Part shown: positions 1-50,539 of the stretch, in pieces
How the letters are laid out: each line of letters begins with the position of its first letter
How positions within the stretch are numbered: the first letter of the stretch is position 1
Source: Aspidapion aeneum
Taxonomy: Eukaryota; Arthropoda; Insecta; Coleoptera; Brentidae
DNA length: 64,000 nucleotides
NCBI GenBank assembly: GCA_963576565.1
Contig: OY755039.1
Coordinates: forward strand, 142,979,369 to 143,043,368
Reading direction: 5' to 3'
Program-made: the position numbers and the translations under genes
Notes under the pieces: generated by a model
What the model was told of the DNA's origin: nothing
Databases searched by the model: none
The model's input: the letters and a program-made list of their open reading frames with translations, nothing else

Positions 1-310
1 TCTTCTTTATCACATAATCAATAATTGATTTAAGATTTCTTGTTGGCTAAATCCAGGTATATCGATGAATATCTTTATCTATAAAAAAACCATTATTTAT
101 TTTTAGGTTGTGGGTTTCACACAATTGCATCATTTTATTTTGTAAAAAAAATACGATTTGGTAGATTTGTATTAGCAACTAAGGCCAATCGAATAACGTT
201 AATCAATTTTTTTCTATGCCTACTTATTTTTAAAAAAACGTTTTCATTCCCATGTAGTTCCTTTTTTCTGAAAATCTCTTTATAAATTACATCTTTGTGT
301 AATTTTGCAG

Positions 311-38030
<37,720 letters not shown>

Positions 38031-38168
38031 TAAATTAACAAATGACCCAATAGTCCGTTGATTTATTGTAAAAATATTTAATTTTCAGTTACCATTTTGA
38101 AATTTGGACCATGGTTATTCACATATTAAGGCACACCGGAAGATACTTGATTAAATGTAAAAACACCG

Positions 38169-38174
38169 GAATAA
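38169..38174 (+). terminator. trpl: Candidate trpl polyadenylation signal AATAAA
   Basis: AATAAA 139 bases after the trpl stop codon and before the first downstream transposon at 38316. Another AATAAA overlaps the stop itself (38029-38034) and is too close to be the main signal. Confidence 0.5.
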
Positions 38175-38469
38175 ATGACTCTGTCAGGAAAGTAGTCCCC
38201 TCGATACCCTTGAAAAAAAATATGAACAAGCATCGTGCAAAATTTCAAACTGGTAACCGAATGTGAAATATTTTTATGGTGCTTGTGAGTAAATTCACGG
38301 ACTACAATTAATATGCCAGGAGCCCGTGATACAAAACCCTAAGTCATCAGTACCACAAAAAAAAATAGTCAACTAGTGTCATATTGGCGTACACAATTGT
38401 GTACCTACCTACAAAAATAACCAGACTTAAGCACAAGTTAGTAATTAATTTAATTGCATGAAAAAATTT

Positions 38470-39195
38470 TAAGTTCTATATATATATTTATCGGTTTCAC
38501 AACGTTCTACGTCTTCCGATACCCAATCTCCACTCGTTTTTGTTTGCCCATAATTCATCATCTAGGCCTCTTATTCTTATTTCACTGTCTATTCCTTCTC
38601 TCCAGCTTCTCCTTGGCCGTCCTCGTTTTCTTCGGCCAGTTGGTTTCCATTGTAGTATTTGTTTAGGTAGTCTTTCATCATTCATTTTTTGTACATGTCC
38701 GTACCATACCAGTTGTTTTGTTCTTATATCATCCACTAAAGTACGTTCACCCACTGTCATAATTTCTCTTATTCTTTGATTTGTAACTCTTTCTCTTTTT
38801 GATTTCCCTGCTGCTCTTCTCCAATAGTCCATCTCCGTAGCGGAAAGCATTTTTTCTGTTATCCTTGATTGGCCATACTTCTGAGCCGTATGTAATAATA
38901 CTTTTTACAATGGTGTTATATATAAGCTTTTTGTTATGTTTTGATATATTTTGGTCGCAAATTATTCCATTTAATAAAGTTATTGCTTTTCTTCCTTGTA
39001 CGTTTCGATCTTTTATGGCTTTGTCTAGTGTTCCGTCAGCTGTAATTTTTAGACCTAAGTATTTATACTCATCACAGGACTGAATTCGCTGCCCGGTATT
39101 TAAGATTAGATCCTGTTTCATTCCACAGATACACATATACTCTGTCTTATTGAGATTAACCTCTAGTCCCCACTTATTGTACCCTTCTATTAGTT
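38470..39195 (-). mobile_element. LINE family L, copy 1 (5'-truncated)
   Basis: Minus-strand C-terminal part of the same polyprotein as 40412-41640, with the same 3' end (gttgtgaaaccgataaatata). A 2-base deletion near 38852 breaks the frame. Confidence 0.88.
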
Positions 39196-39206
39196 TTTTG
39201 TGGTAC

Positions 39207-39293
39207 TGGTACTATAAGATGTAGGCAAAACTTAAAATTCTTCTAATAGAAGAGTAGAGGAATTTTAAGTTTTGCCTACATCTTATAGTACCA
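39207..39293. repeat. Perfect 34-bp hairpin at LINE 5' junction
   Basis: Arms 39207-39240 and 39260-39293 are exact inverse copies; the 19-base loop contains aatagaagagta, which matches the inverse of adjacent LINE sequence. Looks like a fold-back made during LINE insertion. Confidence 0.85.
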
Positions 39294-39610
39294 GTTTAGA
39301 CTTTATTGCAAGTATGTCATAGAAACCTACTTATAAAAATATGATAATGCTGTCGCACTTCATTCCGGCTGGACGACAGGCATACAGACTTAAATAAAAT
39401 TTCACCTGGGGTTAAACCTACATAATCTATAACAATCATATTGATTAAGTTTAATATTAACCTTCGTCAATGCAATTACCTTAATTAACGACTTGTGCTC
39501 AAGTCTGGATATTTTTTAGGTAGGCACACCTGTGTACGCTAATATGACACTAGTTAACTATGACGTTTTGTGGTACGGATGACGTAGGGTTCTGTGTCAC
39601 TGGCCCCTGG

Positions 39611-40411
39611 AATATAAGCTAATACTTTTAGTATTTAAGTTTTAAGCAATAAATTAAGATTTAAAAAATCCAGACCAAACATTTGGTCCATTAAAGAAGT
39701 ATGAAATAAATTGTTCCTTTCTTCCATGTTGTGTTTTACTTTATTAAAAATTTTATGACTCATTTTCCTCTATAACCTACCCCAAACCCCTCAAATGAAA
39801 GCAACAGGTCACAGTATAAGGCACGACGTATACAGGATATAGACTTAACATTTGTTAAAAATTTCAAATTAAGAAACAATACTCACCAACACTGCCTGAC
39901 CTGTTAACAGACCCAAAATTGTCGCAGTCAAAAACTAAGGTTAGGGTGTCAAAATATTTTTTCACTACTGAACGGTTTGCGCTAGAGTAATGAAACTTGC
40001 TATGTATATCAGCCTTCACGTAGTTCTTCTTTAGCTTTCACAAAAATATATATTTTTTACCCCTAGGGCGCGCAAGGGGGTAAATTGTGTTTTAAGATTA
40101 TCCCTTATATGTTCTAAACTTGCACCTACACAACTATGTCTTCTCAAATTTATAGCTCATACAATTGCCCACAGGTTTGCTATATAAAAAAAACCGAAGC
40201 TGTAAACGAGGTCCCCTAGGTAGGGGCAAAATTTTTTGTAATTTACAATAAATAAAATTTTATTGTCTTATACTCTGCCCTATGTCAGCAAATTTGCACC
40301 AAATGGTTGCAACCACTTCTTAATTTTATATACTTTATACTTTGCCCCCAGTAGAAAATCACTAATTCAAGATATTTTATTGGGTCGGTTACATATAATA
40401 TATATAAATAA
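39611..40411. other. Spacer, nothing recognised
   Basis: AT-rich, no sustained open frame, no inverted ends or tandem structure found. Confidence 0.5.
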
Positions 40412-41640
40412 TAATAAATAAAGTAGAGAGCGAATATAAAGACATGGAGGCAGAAGAACAAGCTGGTTTCAGGGCGGGTAGATCGACTTCAGATCATCTC
40501 TTTTGTATAACCCAAGTTATTGAAAAGAAAATGGCATACGGACAAGAGCTGCATCTGCTTTACGTGGATTTGCAGAAGGCATATGATAGTATACCACTAA
40601 ATCTACTTTGGAAAGCGTTGGAAAACACAAACATAAGCGTACAACTAATTAAGGCCATCAAAGAGTTATACCGCAATAGTAAGGCAAAAGTTAAAATAAA
40701 AGCAAAACTAACCAAAGGCTTTCAAGTAAATAAAGGTCTTAAACAAGGTTGCTGTATCTCGCCTACGCTCTTCAAGATATACTTGGAACAAGTCCTTAAA
40801 GTATGGAAGAGAAAATGCCAAAACATGGGAATTCCGTTGGACGAAACCACCTTGTATACTTTATGTTTCGCCGATGATCAGATAGTAGTGGCTCAGGATT
40901 ATGACGACCTCGAATATATGACACGAAAACTAATAGAAGAGTACAATAAGTGGGGACTAGAGGTTAACCTCAATAAGACAGAGTATATGTGTATCGGTGG
41001 AATGAAACAGGATCTAATCTTAAATACCGGGCAGCGAATTCACTCCTGTGATGAGTATAAATACTTAGGTCTAAAAATTACAGCTGACGGAACACTAGAC
41101 AAAGCTATAAAAGATCGAAACGTACAAGGAAGAAAAGCAATAACTTTATTAAATGGAATAATTTGGGACCAAAGTATATCAAAACATAACAAAAAGCTTA
41201 TATATAACACCATTGTAAAAAGTATTATTACATACGGCTCAGAAGTATGGCCAATCAAGGATAGAACAGAAAAAATGCTTTCCGCTACGGAGATGGACTA
41301 TTGGAGTAGAGCAGCAGGGAAATCAAAAAGAGAAAGAGTTACAAATCAAAGAATAAGAGAAATTATGATAGTGGGTGAACGTACTTTAGTGGATGATATA
41401 AGAACAAAACAACTAGTGTGGTACGGACATGTACAAAGAATGAATGATGAAAGACTACCTAAACAAATACTACAATGGAAACCAACTGGCCGAAGAAAAC
41501 GAGGACGGCCAAGGAGAAGCTGGAGAGAAGGAATAGACAGTGAAATAAGAATAAGAGGCCTAGATGATGAATTATGGGCAAACAGAAACGAGTGGAGATT
41601 GGGTATCGGAAGACGTAGAACGTTGTGAAACCGATAAATA
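40412..41640 (+). mobile_element. LINE family L, copy 2, longest open reading frame
   Basis: 5'-truncated non-LTR retrotransposon with an open frame to TGA at 41626-41628: 394 codons from the ATG at 40444. RT motifs EEQAGFRAGRSTSDH, LYVDLQKAYDSIP, GLKQGCCISPTLFKIYLEQ and catalytic FADDQIVVAQ are in order, followed by the C-terminal WYGHVQRMN...GRRKRGRPRRSW region. The endonuclease and first RT part are missing, so it cannot be autonomous. Almost identical to copies 1 and 3, which suggests recent activity. Clade not assigned. Confidence 0.92.
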
Positions 41641-41649
41641 TATATATAA

Positions 41650-41910
41650 TGAAAACAGTTTTTTTTTGCATATCTCAGAAACTAAAGCTCTTACGAACTT
41701 TTTGGTTATAACACAAATTATTAAGCAAAATGTAATGTACTTTGATCCGAAAACCGCATATTGATCGGACGCACCGTTAAAAAGTAAGCATTTTTTAAAC
41801 TTTTCATTAGCATTAATGGATTTTAACAAACACTATTTTACCTGAATTAATAATAATTTTACGAAAATCGGTTCAGCGGTTTAGAAGCTATCGTGTTACG
41901 CACAGAAATA

Positions 41911-41950
<40 letters not shown>

Positions 41951-42080
41951 ACACAGACAGACAGACAGACATCACAACGATATTGTTATGATACACCCAA
42001 ATAACACATTTTCAGCGTTATCTGAAAAAAAAAATGTCGAAAATAATACCTTCTCTAGCCATTGCTTCGCGGGCTAGGAA
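41650..42080 (-). mobile_element. Family V, copy with AC microsatellite
   Basis: Reverse-oriented relative of 60650-61198: aaaatcggttcagcggttt, (ac)n at 41917-41955, then acagacag, tacacccaaataacacatt and gctagggaaggta-type end (gcgggctaggaaggta at 42068). Confidence 0.75.
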
Positions 42081-42084
42081 GGTA

Positions 42085-42795
42085 AAAATTTCATCTTTAT
42101 TTTTTTATCTGTCAACAGCCTGTTTTATGTTCTGTAGGCAAAATTATTTAAAAAGTTCCGAAAACAACTAGGGAAAAACTGAAAAACCAGTGAAAAACCG
42201 CCAGAAAAATATAGGAACATTGAAGAAATGTGCGGATTATCCCGCATTGATAGCTCTTGAAATAATTGTCTCGTATTAAAAATATTTTAACTTTACATTA
42301 CATTTTGTCATAAAGTTATATTCGCGGCAACACTGTCTCGAAATAAAGGAACTAATAGGCTGCGTTATTCGAACACAAGTAAGGTCAAACATTATCCTGT
42401 AGTAAAGGCCGCTTGACATGGTGCTTGACAATAAAATTTGCAGGCAAATGCATGAAATTTTGCCCAGGTGCATGCGCAGTACAAATCCAGCTGATTGTTG
42501 CAGGCAATCCATTTTTATCGGTCCGGTGCCATTTTTTTGCATGCAAACTGTACTTGCATGCAAACTGGGGAATTTTTACCTAGATTCTGGGGAATCAATG
42601 CATGGCCATGCATAATGTCAAACGAAAAGAAGATTTTTTTGCACGCAACAACTTGACCGAAATTTTTTGCTTGCAAATATTTGCAGCGCGTCATGCACCA
42701 TGTCAAGTGGCCTTAAGGGATAAAGTTGAAACCAGGTAAGTGTGCATGCCTTAAATAAAAGATAAGTGAAAAATGGAACATGCAAAAGGTCCCTA
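42085..42795. mobile_element. Family X, copy 2
   Basis: Matches 13755-14808 outside the inserted parts: gttctgtaggcaaaatta, acactgtctcgaaat, gaacacaagtaaggtcaaac, tgcaaaaggtccctatt. Interrupted by a Harbinger-like MITE. Confidence 0.72.
42406..42713. mobile_element. Harbinger-like MITE, TAA duplication
   Basis: Inverted ends ggccgcttgacatggtgc and gcaccatgtcaagtggcc; TAA at 42403-42405 and 42714-42716. The family X copy at 13755 lacks it. A three-base TWA duplication fits PIF/Harbinger. Interior full of gcatg/catgc. Confidence 0.82.
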
Positions 42796-43139
42796 TTGTT
42801 ATATTAAATTATATTATTTTTTAAACATTTTTGGTTTTTAATTTTTTTTATTTTGTCTTAAATTTTAGGTTTTCAAGGAACCTTTCACATCTGCAGATTT
42901 TACTTGCCGTACTAAAGAATACTTAAAATAATAGGCAAATAAATTAATATAAAATGGAAGACTTTCATTCTTTCGATTCAGATGTATACTGTGAGGGTCT
43001 AAGAGTGACGTAAGCGTGTCCCCGTATGAGAGGCAGAGGCGTGTGACCTTTAGCAAGCTGACAGGGCCGCAGCTAATACGGGGCAACTGTGACGGAAGCC
43101 CCAATCACAGCTTAAATACCAATAATTCAGCAAGAATCT

Positions 43140-44780
43140 TCCCCACAGCAGAAAGACGAGATAATCCTCTGTAATTTCCACATTGTGACTTGTCTCCCTT
43201 TATAAAGATGGGAACAACTGAGGCATTTCTGAGTTCGGCAGGTATGGTCTGAGAGTTTCATATTTTACTTATAAACGTGTGAATGTGGGCGGAAAGTGTA
43301 GGGGACAACCTTGTTTGATGAGTTTCCGCCGATTTGTTTTTTTCAGATGTATAATTATTGCCTTTTTGACCTCCTCTTGTCCAGGATATTTAGGAATATA
43401 ATTTTCTCGAATATGTCACTATCGACTTGAGATTCTCTGTTTAGTAACTCCTGAAAGTGTTGTTTCCAGCGATAGCTAATAGAAGATCTGTCTTTAAGTA
43501 GTGTTGCACTATCTTTAGATTATAGTGGATATAGTCCTTGATTGCTGGGGTCATAAATCATCTTGGTAGTCTGAAAGAAAGCTCTAGTTTTATTGGATTC
43601 AGCTAGTAGCTGCATTTAATGCGATTTTGCTCTCCACCACTTGTTCTTCAATAGTTTGGTTTGTCCTTCAACTTCTGCCTGAGCTTGTTGGTATTCCTTC
43701 TTCTTTGTAGTACAGTTGAGCTCGCATTTCCATGCACTGTCTGTCTTTCTTTTTCTTTTGATTAGGTCTTCGATTCTTTCTGTTTTGGTAGCCGATCGAT
43801 TCTTTGGAGGAAGTCGTTATTGCAGTCTTCAGTATGGTCCAGTGTTTCTCAATGTTCTCCGGGTATTCTAACGGAAGATTCGCTTTCAAAGAGGCTTGTA
43901 AATTGTTGGTATGATTGCCTTTATGACTTCCTCTAGTCCAGGAATATCACTTATGTAGATGTTGTTGTATAGGCGATTCTGGAATTTTGTCGAATATGTC
44001 ATTATCGACATGAGACTCTCTGTTTAGAAAGACCTGAAATTGTTCCTTCGAACGAAAGTTAATAAAGATCTGTCTTTAAGTAGTATTGCACCATCTTTAG
44101 ATCTTAGTGGATAGAGTCTCTGATTGGTGGGGCCATAAATCATCTTGGTAGCCTGAAAGGAAGCTCTGGTGATATTGGAATCAGCTAGTAGCTGCATTTT
44201 ATGAGATTTTGCTCTCCACCACTCCTTCAATCTGATTTGTGCTTAAACTTCTGCCTTAGCCTGTTAGTATTCCTTCTTCTTTGTAGCAGAGTTGAACTCG
44301 CATTTTCATGCACTGTGTGTTTTTGTTTTGATTAGGTCTTGGATTCTTTCTGTTTTGGTAGCCGATCGATTCTTCGGAGGAAGTCATTATTGCAGTCTTC
44401 AGTATGGTCCAGTGTTCCTCAATGTTCTCCGGGTATTCTAACGGAAGATTCGCTTTTGAAAGAGGCTTGTAAATTGTTGGTATGATTGCCTTTATGACTT
44501 CGTCTAGTCCAGGAATATCACTTTTGTAGATAGCAATTCTGGGATTTTCTCGAATATGTCATTATCGACTTGAGACTCTCTGTTTAGTAACTCCTGGAAG
44601 TGTTCTTTCCAGCGAGAGTTAATAGAAGATCTGTCTAATAGTAGTGTTGCACCATCTTTAGATCTTAGTGGATATAGTGCTTGATTGGTGGGGCCATAAA
44701 TCATCTTGGTAGCCTGAAAGGACGCTCTGATGTTATTGGATTCAGCTAGTAGCTGCACTTCGTGTGAGTTTGCTCTAAAA
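43140..44780 (-). mobile_element. LINE fragments in three ~560-bp tandem copies
   Basis: Minus strand. Repeated peptides: ASFQATKMIYGPTNQ, YPLRSKDGA and HFQELLNRESQVD around 44504-44780, 44024-44230 and 43440-43640; between them LPLEYPENIEKHWTILKTAI. At 43140-43280 the next RT block (KGDKSQCGNYRGLS) appears once. All frames broken. Confidence 0.75.
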
Positions 44781-45230
44781 TTGTTATTAACTAACAATTG
44801 TGGAAAAAAACAAATTTTTAATTTGACTGTGGGCTTGACGATGTTGATATGCAGTAGTGCCTTGCTATTCGGCATCATTTCAACCAAAACGTAAATACCC
44901 AAAAAATGCTTACTTAAGGTAGTTTTTTTGAAAAAAACTAAAAAAAATGCAAGATTTTCGAGTCTCCCGGGAGTAGCATATGAATTTCAAGGTAGCAAAC
45001 TCAAGGATCCAATAATATATTTTAAAAAAAGTAAATACATGTGCGTTTGCAACATTTGCCTTTTTTATGTCGATCGATATCGACTGGCGTATTTTACCCG
45101 GATTTTTATTTTCTTGATTGTCCCTGGCTTTAACTACGTTAAGTGCGGCCCTGGATGCCGTCTAGGCTGGTGAATCATCAGCTAAACTCAAAAACGAAAT
45201 TGTCTTGGGGTTCTCTTTTAGCTCTTATTC
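44781..45230. other. Spacer, nothing recognised
   Basis: AT-rich with no clear repeat or coding signal. Confidence 0.45.
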
Positions 45231-45233
45231 CAG

Positions 45234-45530
45234 GAAGTCAGCCTATATCTGGCACTACTCATTTATTGGGACTGGATACAGGCAATAGCAAAAAAAATTG
45301 AAAAAAATTGTGTTGTAAAAGTGCAAGATGATCCCGATTGGGAACTATTTGTTTTAGAGAAATAGGCTATTCATTGCGATTCTCAATTTTGTTTTAATTT
45401 GAAACCTCTTCTTGCGGACACCTCTATTAAGCGGACACTCCCTTTAGCCGGACAAATTTGTTAGAACTAAGCTTTTCCGGACACTCTAATAACCGGACGC
45501 GGACAATATTTTTTGGTTAACCTCTGACAA
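45234..45530 (+). mobile_element. Possible pogo/Tigger-type 3' remnant
   Basis: An open stretch preceded by ctcttattccag reads QEVSLYLALLIYWDWIQAIA and ends DPDWELFVLEK, stop at 45363. It is followed by aaacctcttcttgcggacac, ctctattaagcggacac and ccggacactctaat, a repeated pattern I associate with pogo/jerky-type element ends. Function of the peptide unknown; it could instead be the last exon of an unknown gene. Confidence 0.35.
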
Positions 45531-45732
45531 CGGGACGGAGCTCTGCACGACATGGGATTAATTTTATGTAGTATGTTGGCAACAACGCACTCTGGAGCCG
45601 GGGCATTAACTTTTTCCGTTTTAATGCGCAGATACTTTTGTCGTATTTGAAAAATATTTTATTCGGCGGGACTGCGTTTTATTTTTATTGTTCAGTTGGG
45701 TAGTAATAGATCTCTTTGAAATTGCGCCTAGT

Positions 45733-47555
45733 AAAAAACTTGTCTTACAAAAATATTGATTCTAAATTGCACAACTGCCCCGCCCGTTTTGGTACATATA
45801 GGTATACGCATACAGGGTAAAATGGGGCAAAATCACCTTTTTACAAAATAAAAATATAAGCATAAGCGTACAACTAATTAAGGCCATCAAAGAGTTATAC
45901 CGCATAGTAAGGCAAAAGTTAAAATAAAAGCAAAACTAACCAAAGGCTTTCAAGTAAATCAAGGTATTAAACAAGGTTGCTGTATCTCGCCTACGCTCTT
46001 CAAGATATACTTGGAACAAGTCCTTAAAGTATGGAAGAGAAAATGCCAAAACATGGGAATTCCGTTGGACGAAACCACTTTGTATACTTTATGTTTCGCC
46101 GATGATCAGATAGTACTGGCTCAGGATTATGACGACCTCGAATATATGACACGAAAACTAATAGAAGAGTATAATAAGTGGAGACTAGAGGTTAATCTCT
46201 AAGACAGAGTATATGTGTATCGGTGGAATCAAACAGGATCTAATCTCAAATACCGGGCAGCGAATTCAGTCCTGTGATGAGTATAAATACTTAGGTCTAA
46301 AAATTACAGCTGACGGAACACTAGACAAAGCTATAAAAGATCGAAACGTACAAGGAAGAAAAGCAATAACTTTATTAAATGGAATAATTTGGAACCAAAG
46401 TATATCAAAACATAACAAAAAGCTTATATATAACACCATTGTAAAAAGTATTATTACATACGGCTCAGAAGTATTGGCCATACACAAGGATAGAACAGAA
46501 AAAATGCTTTCCGCTACGGAGATGGACTATTGGAGAAGAGCAGCAGGGAAATCAAAAAGAGAAAGAGTTACAAATCAAAGAATAAGAGAAATTATGACAG
46601 TGGGTGAGCGTACTTTAGTGGATGATATAAGAACAAAACAACTAGTGTGGTACGGACATGCACAAAGAATGAATGATGAAAGACTACCTAAACAAATACT
46701 ACAATGGAAACCAACAGGTCGAAGAAAACGAGGACGGCCAAGAAGAAGCTGGAGAGAAGGAATAGACAGTGAAATAAGAATAAGAGGCCTAGATGATGAA
46801 TTATGGGCAAACAGAAACGAGTGGAGATTGGGTATCGGAAGACGTAGAACGTTGTGAAACCGATAAATATATATAAATATAAAAAACTTGTCTTACAAAA
46901 ATATTGATTCTAAATTGCACAACCGCCCCGCCAGTTTTGGTACATACATGCGGGGCAAAATCAACTTTTTACAAAATAAAAATAAAAGCATAATGGAGTT
47001 CTAAATCGCTTAAACTGAAAATTAAAACATAAAGATAACATATCTAGCCAACTGAATTCCAAATGACCAACGCAATGGTGATTGAAAAAATCCAAAATGG
47101 CTTTTGGATCCTTTTATGGGATCGCGGGTGAAACAAATAGACCGGTTCGAAAATAGGAAAAATAATTTCCGCGGTGCACCTTCAAGCTAGTAAAATATTG
47201 GCCTACCTTATATGCTGAAGTCGAAAATCGAAATAGAACGAACCCAGTGCATTTTCCCTCGCTCTTGATCTTCTCTCCATAGTCTCAGATTGGGAGAAGC
47301 ACACGCGGCTATTCGCGAAAACTGCGGTCAATAAAGGCACCCAAAGGCTCACATACATAGAAGTATATTATAATAAACGAAATTAATTTTAATTATAACT
47401 AATTATCGCAAAAAACATAAAAGTTAAAACTCTATCATTTATCCCTAGATAAGGATTGATTTTATTAAATTTATCCAAAATCCAACAGTGATCATTTAAT
47501 AGCAGAAATAAGCCTATAAAATTGAGTATCCCATTTTGCCCTCCTTTTCCCCTAT
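45733..47555. mobile_element. Family Y copy B, hosting LINE copy 3
   Basis: Right end cccattttgccctccttttc is the inverse of the copy A left end (23944). A block of 110-130 bases containing cttgtcttacaaaaatattg is duplicated directly on both sides of the LINE (45733-45862, 46881-46992). Confidence 0.62.
45858..46875 (+). mobile_element. LINE family L, copy 3
   Basis: Same polyprotein as 40412-41640 but shorter at the 5' end. One-base deletion near 45903 and a stop near 46200 (after WRLEVNL) break the frame. Same 3' end ccgataaatatatata. Confidence 0.9.
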
Positions 47556-49030
47556 TTCTGGCAACCCTAGATTTTTTACAACACTCGTGTGTAGGTAGTT
47601 GGATTTTCCCATTTCCCTGATTCATAATATTTTAAATAAATAATTATTCTGGCTACGCATGTATTCTAATTAGTAGTTCTTTTAACAAATTTCAATAAAA
47701 AAACAAGTAATGATTTGGATTGTGTGTACTTCTAGAAAACAGTAGCAAAAAACAAAATTTTAAAAAAGTCTGCGGTTTTTTTTGTGCACATATGACTGAT
47801 GATGATGATTTTTTGTTTACGCGTGATAATGATTCAACCGTGCGTTTTCCCAAACACATGTACAGCGTGTCCCATTTTCGATGGGATTAAATGGGAAACT
47901 CGGTTATTATTAAAGATATCGATTTTCTGATTGCACCTTACCGTGCTCTTTTTTTGAGCCCTTAAAAATGGTGTAATCAGATTTATGCTATACCCCGTGA
48001 TTTCTCTAACACAGCGAGTTTTTGAAAAAATTCCATTTTTATTTATTCTTTGTATCTCGCTTATTTTGCAAGATATTTTTATTCTGTAAAAACCTTTCTA
48101 TGGCAACTTTTTTAGAGCAAAATAATGACGTTGTCAGTTTTTTAAAATATTGTTTAGTTTTTGAGAAATGGTATTTATCATAAAAAAATTAAATACGAAC
48201 CTGGATTTTTTTATCACTATTTTAATTCGTTTCATGCTATTATTATCTTAAAATGATAAAACTTTAATAATTTTTTGATTTAAGGTTAAACAAAATATTT
48301 AACATTTTTAAAAAAATAGTCCGAACCTGGAAATTTCCAACGTAAATATAAATTAAAAATTGCAAGACACGTTGAACGATTTTTAGTTTATCTGTTTTAA
48401 AAAGTTATTTAAAAAAATCATTAAAAAGTTTATCATAGTAATTATTTGATGGTAGCACAGCAACTCATGAAATTTACTTCAACATGGAAAAACAAAAGCG
48501 TGAAATTGTCATTGTCATTTTAGTTGTCATTTTTGTGAATGGCTCACTCAAAATTCTTCTAAAATGGCTAAAAATAATAGATGTTTGACTGCTTTATTCA
48601 AGGCTATATACTTTGTGATTCAAGCAACAAAATCCCAATATTTAAACGGCAGAAATATTTTTACTCACAATGTCTTACATATAATGGCAATCAGTTTGAA
48701 CATTTATATCATTAAAGAAAAGTCAGTTATTATTTTTGGTAATTCGTTATTTTTTTTTGTCATGGAGTTTGTTTCAAAAAAATCTTTAAATTAACGTAAA
48801 ACCATTTTAATTTGCTATGTATTAAAACAGTTAATTTAAAAATCGTTCATCTAGCAATTTTTAATTTAAATTTATGTTGGAAATTTCCAGGTTTTTTTAA
48901 AATAATTTTTTTTAAAACTTTAAAACAAAGAAATTTTAAATTTTTTTTATTTTGTGATAATAATAGCATGAAACCAATAAAAATAGTAAAAAGAAAATCC
49001 AGGTCCGTATTTAATTTTTTTATGATAAAT

Positions 49031-49780
49031 GGATGATTCTACCAAAAGTGGGCTATATGGATATCATTTTTGGTCATTGCCTTTAAATAACAGTACAGCA
49101 CAGTAAATAATTTTGTTTTGTTAAATTTATGTAACTAATTAGGTGTAAGCTAAGAAACATTTATTTTCCCAAATTTTAGGAATTATTGCATAAAAATGCC
49201 AGAAGAATGAGTACCAGAGGAATGAGTTTTTAATGGTTTTCCAATTTAAATCAAAATCTATTTAGACTACCCAACTTAAGTTTTATATAAACAAAGTTCC
49301 TATACTTATAATTTTAAAACAATCAACAAAAAAATTGTACTATTGATCAGTCGAATATTTACTTACCAGAGGAATGATAATTGAAGCGTTCCTTTTTGAT
49401 TTCTCCGAAAAAAACTAATTTTCTGCCGAAAATAAAAAGATCTATAACTTAAACCAAACTAAAGTTGACATTATCTGTCAAAACTTGTCATCCGCACAAG
49501 TAAATTAGATATCCAGGGCCGTCTCTTTCGTTAGAAATTAACCGGTGGTATTCACAAATATTGTGTTATTAAAAATGGAGCACGTTTAAAATTGTAAAAT
49601 TTTCCGGGAAGATGTAAATTCGGATTTCAAAAATATGACTGCAAACCTAAGTTTTATCAATTTTTTGATAAATAGTTAAGACTTGGTTAAATATTATTTA
49701 TTAGGATATTTTTTTCAATCTGAGTTTTTAATATTTGGTTTGGGACTACACCAGAGGAATGAGGTATTTGCTTTGTAATA
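49031..49780. repeat. Inserted sequence with repeated ccagaggaatga
   Basis: Phrase ccagaggaatga recurs near 49211, 49367 and 49751 in otherwise AT-rich sequence. Sits between the broken palindromic element and family W. Class unknown. Confidence 0.45.
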
Positions 49781-50539
49781 AAAATACTCTGCCAATATAT
49801 GGGCCCCTAAGCTCACACTAGCTACTATATAGTTTATGTGTGACCTAATATAACTAAAAACTGAAATATATTTTATTCAACTCCAGACTAAATTACCTTT
49901 TGTTTGATACCACACAAGCCATGTTTTGACTTAAACTCAAATTTTTAAAATCTACCCCCACCCTTAAAAAAAACAAAAACTAAAATGCGTTTTGTTAAAC
50001 TCCGGACTCAATTACCTTTCGTTTGATATCACACATGCCATATTTTCACTTAAACTCTAATTTTTGAAATATGCCCCCACCCTTTTTTTAAAATAAATTA
50101 AAATGTATTTTGTTTAACTCCAGACTCAATTACCTTTCGTTTGATATCACACACGCCATATTTTCACATAAACTCTAATTTTTGAAATCTACCCCCACCC
50201 GTTTATTTGGTTTGTGTTCGGGAATTTTGTTCATTTTTAAATGGGACCATCTCGACCCAAGACCCAGCCTAGGTACCAAATTTAATTAAAATCGGCCAAG
50301 CGGTTTTTGAGTTATGCGCGTTGGTCGTTACAGACATACAGACAGACATACAGACAGACAGACAGACAGACGGCGCAACAAAAAAGTTTCAAAATCATCT
50401 GAAACGCAAAGATATATAAAAAATTTTGAAATCGGAGCAACTTTTTTTTTCTCGAAAAAATTAGGATCACCATAGCTCACACTACTATAGTATAGTATAT
50501 GTGTGAGCTAATACTATAGTATAGTATATGTGTGAGCTA
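49781..50539 (+). mobile_element. Family W, copy 2
   Basis: Same order as 27077-27585 plus an extra part with cggccaagcggtttttgag and acagacagacatacag microsatellite. Ends in a doubled ctatagtatagtatatgtg segment. Confidence 0.75.

Larger units (their letters stand above)
38316..39610. mobile_element. TIR element just downstream of trpl, hosting LINE copy 1
   Basis: Ends ccaggagcccgtgatac and the inverse gtgtcactggcccctgg; the inverted ends extend about 140 bases (aactagtgtcatatt, cagacttaagcacaa). The LINE fragment 38470-39195 lies inside. No transposase found. Confidence 0.72.

Noticed and set aside
39207..39293. microRNA precursor
   Set aside because: Perfect arms and a LINE-derived loop at a LINE junction fit a retrotransposition fold-back better.
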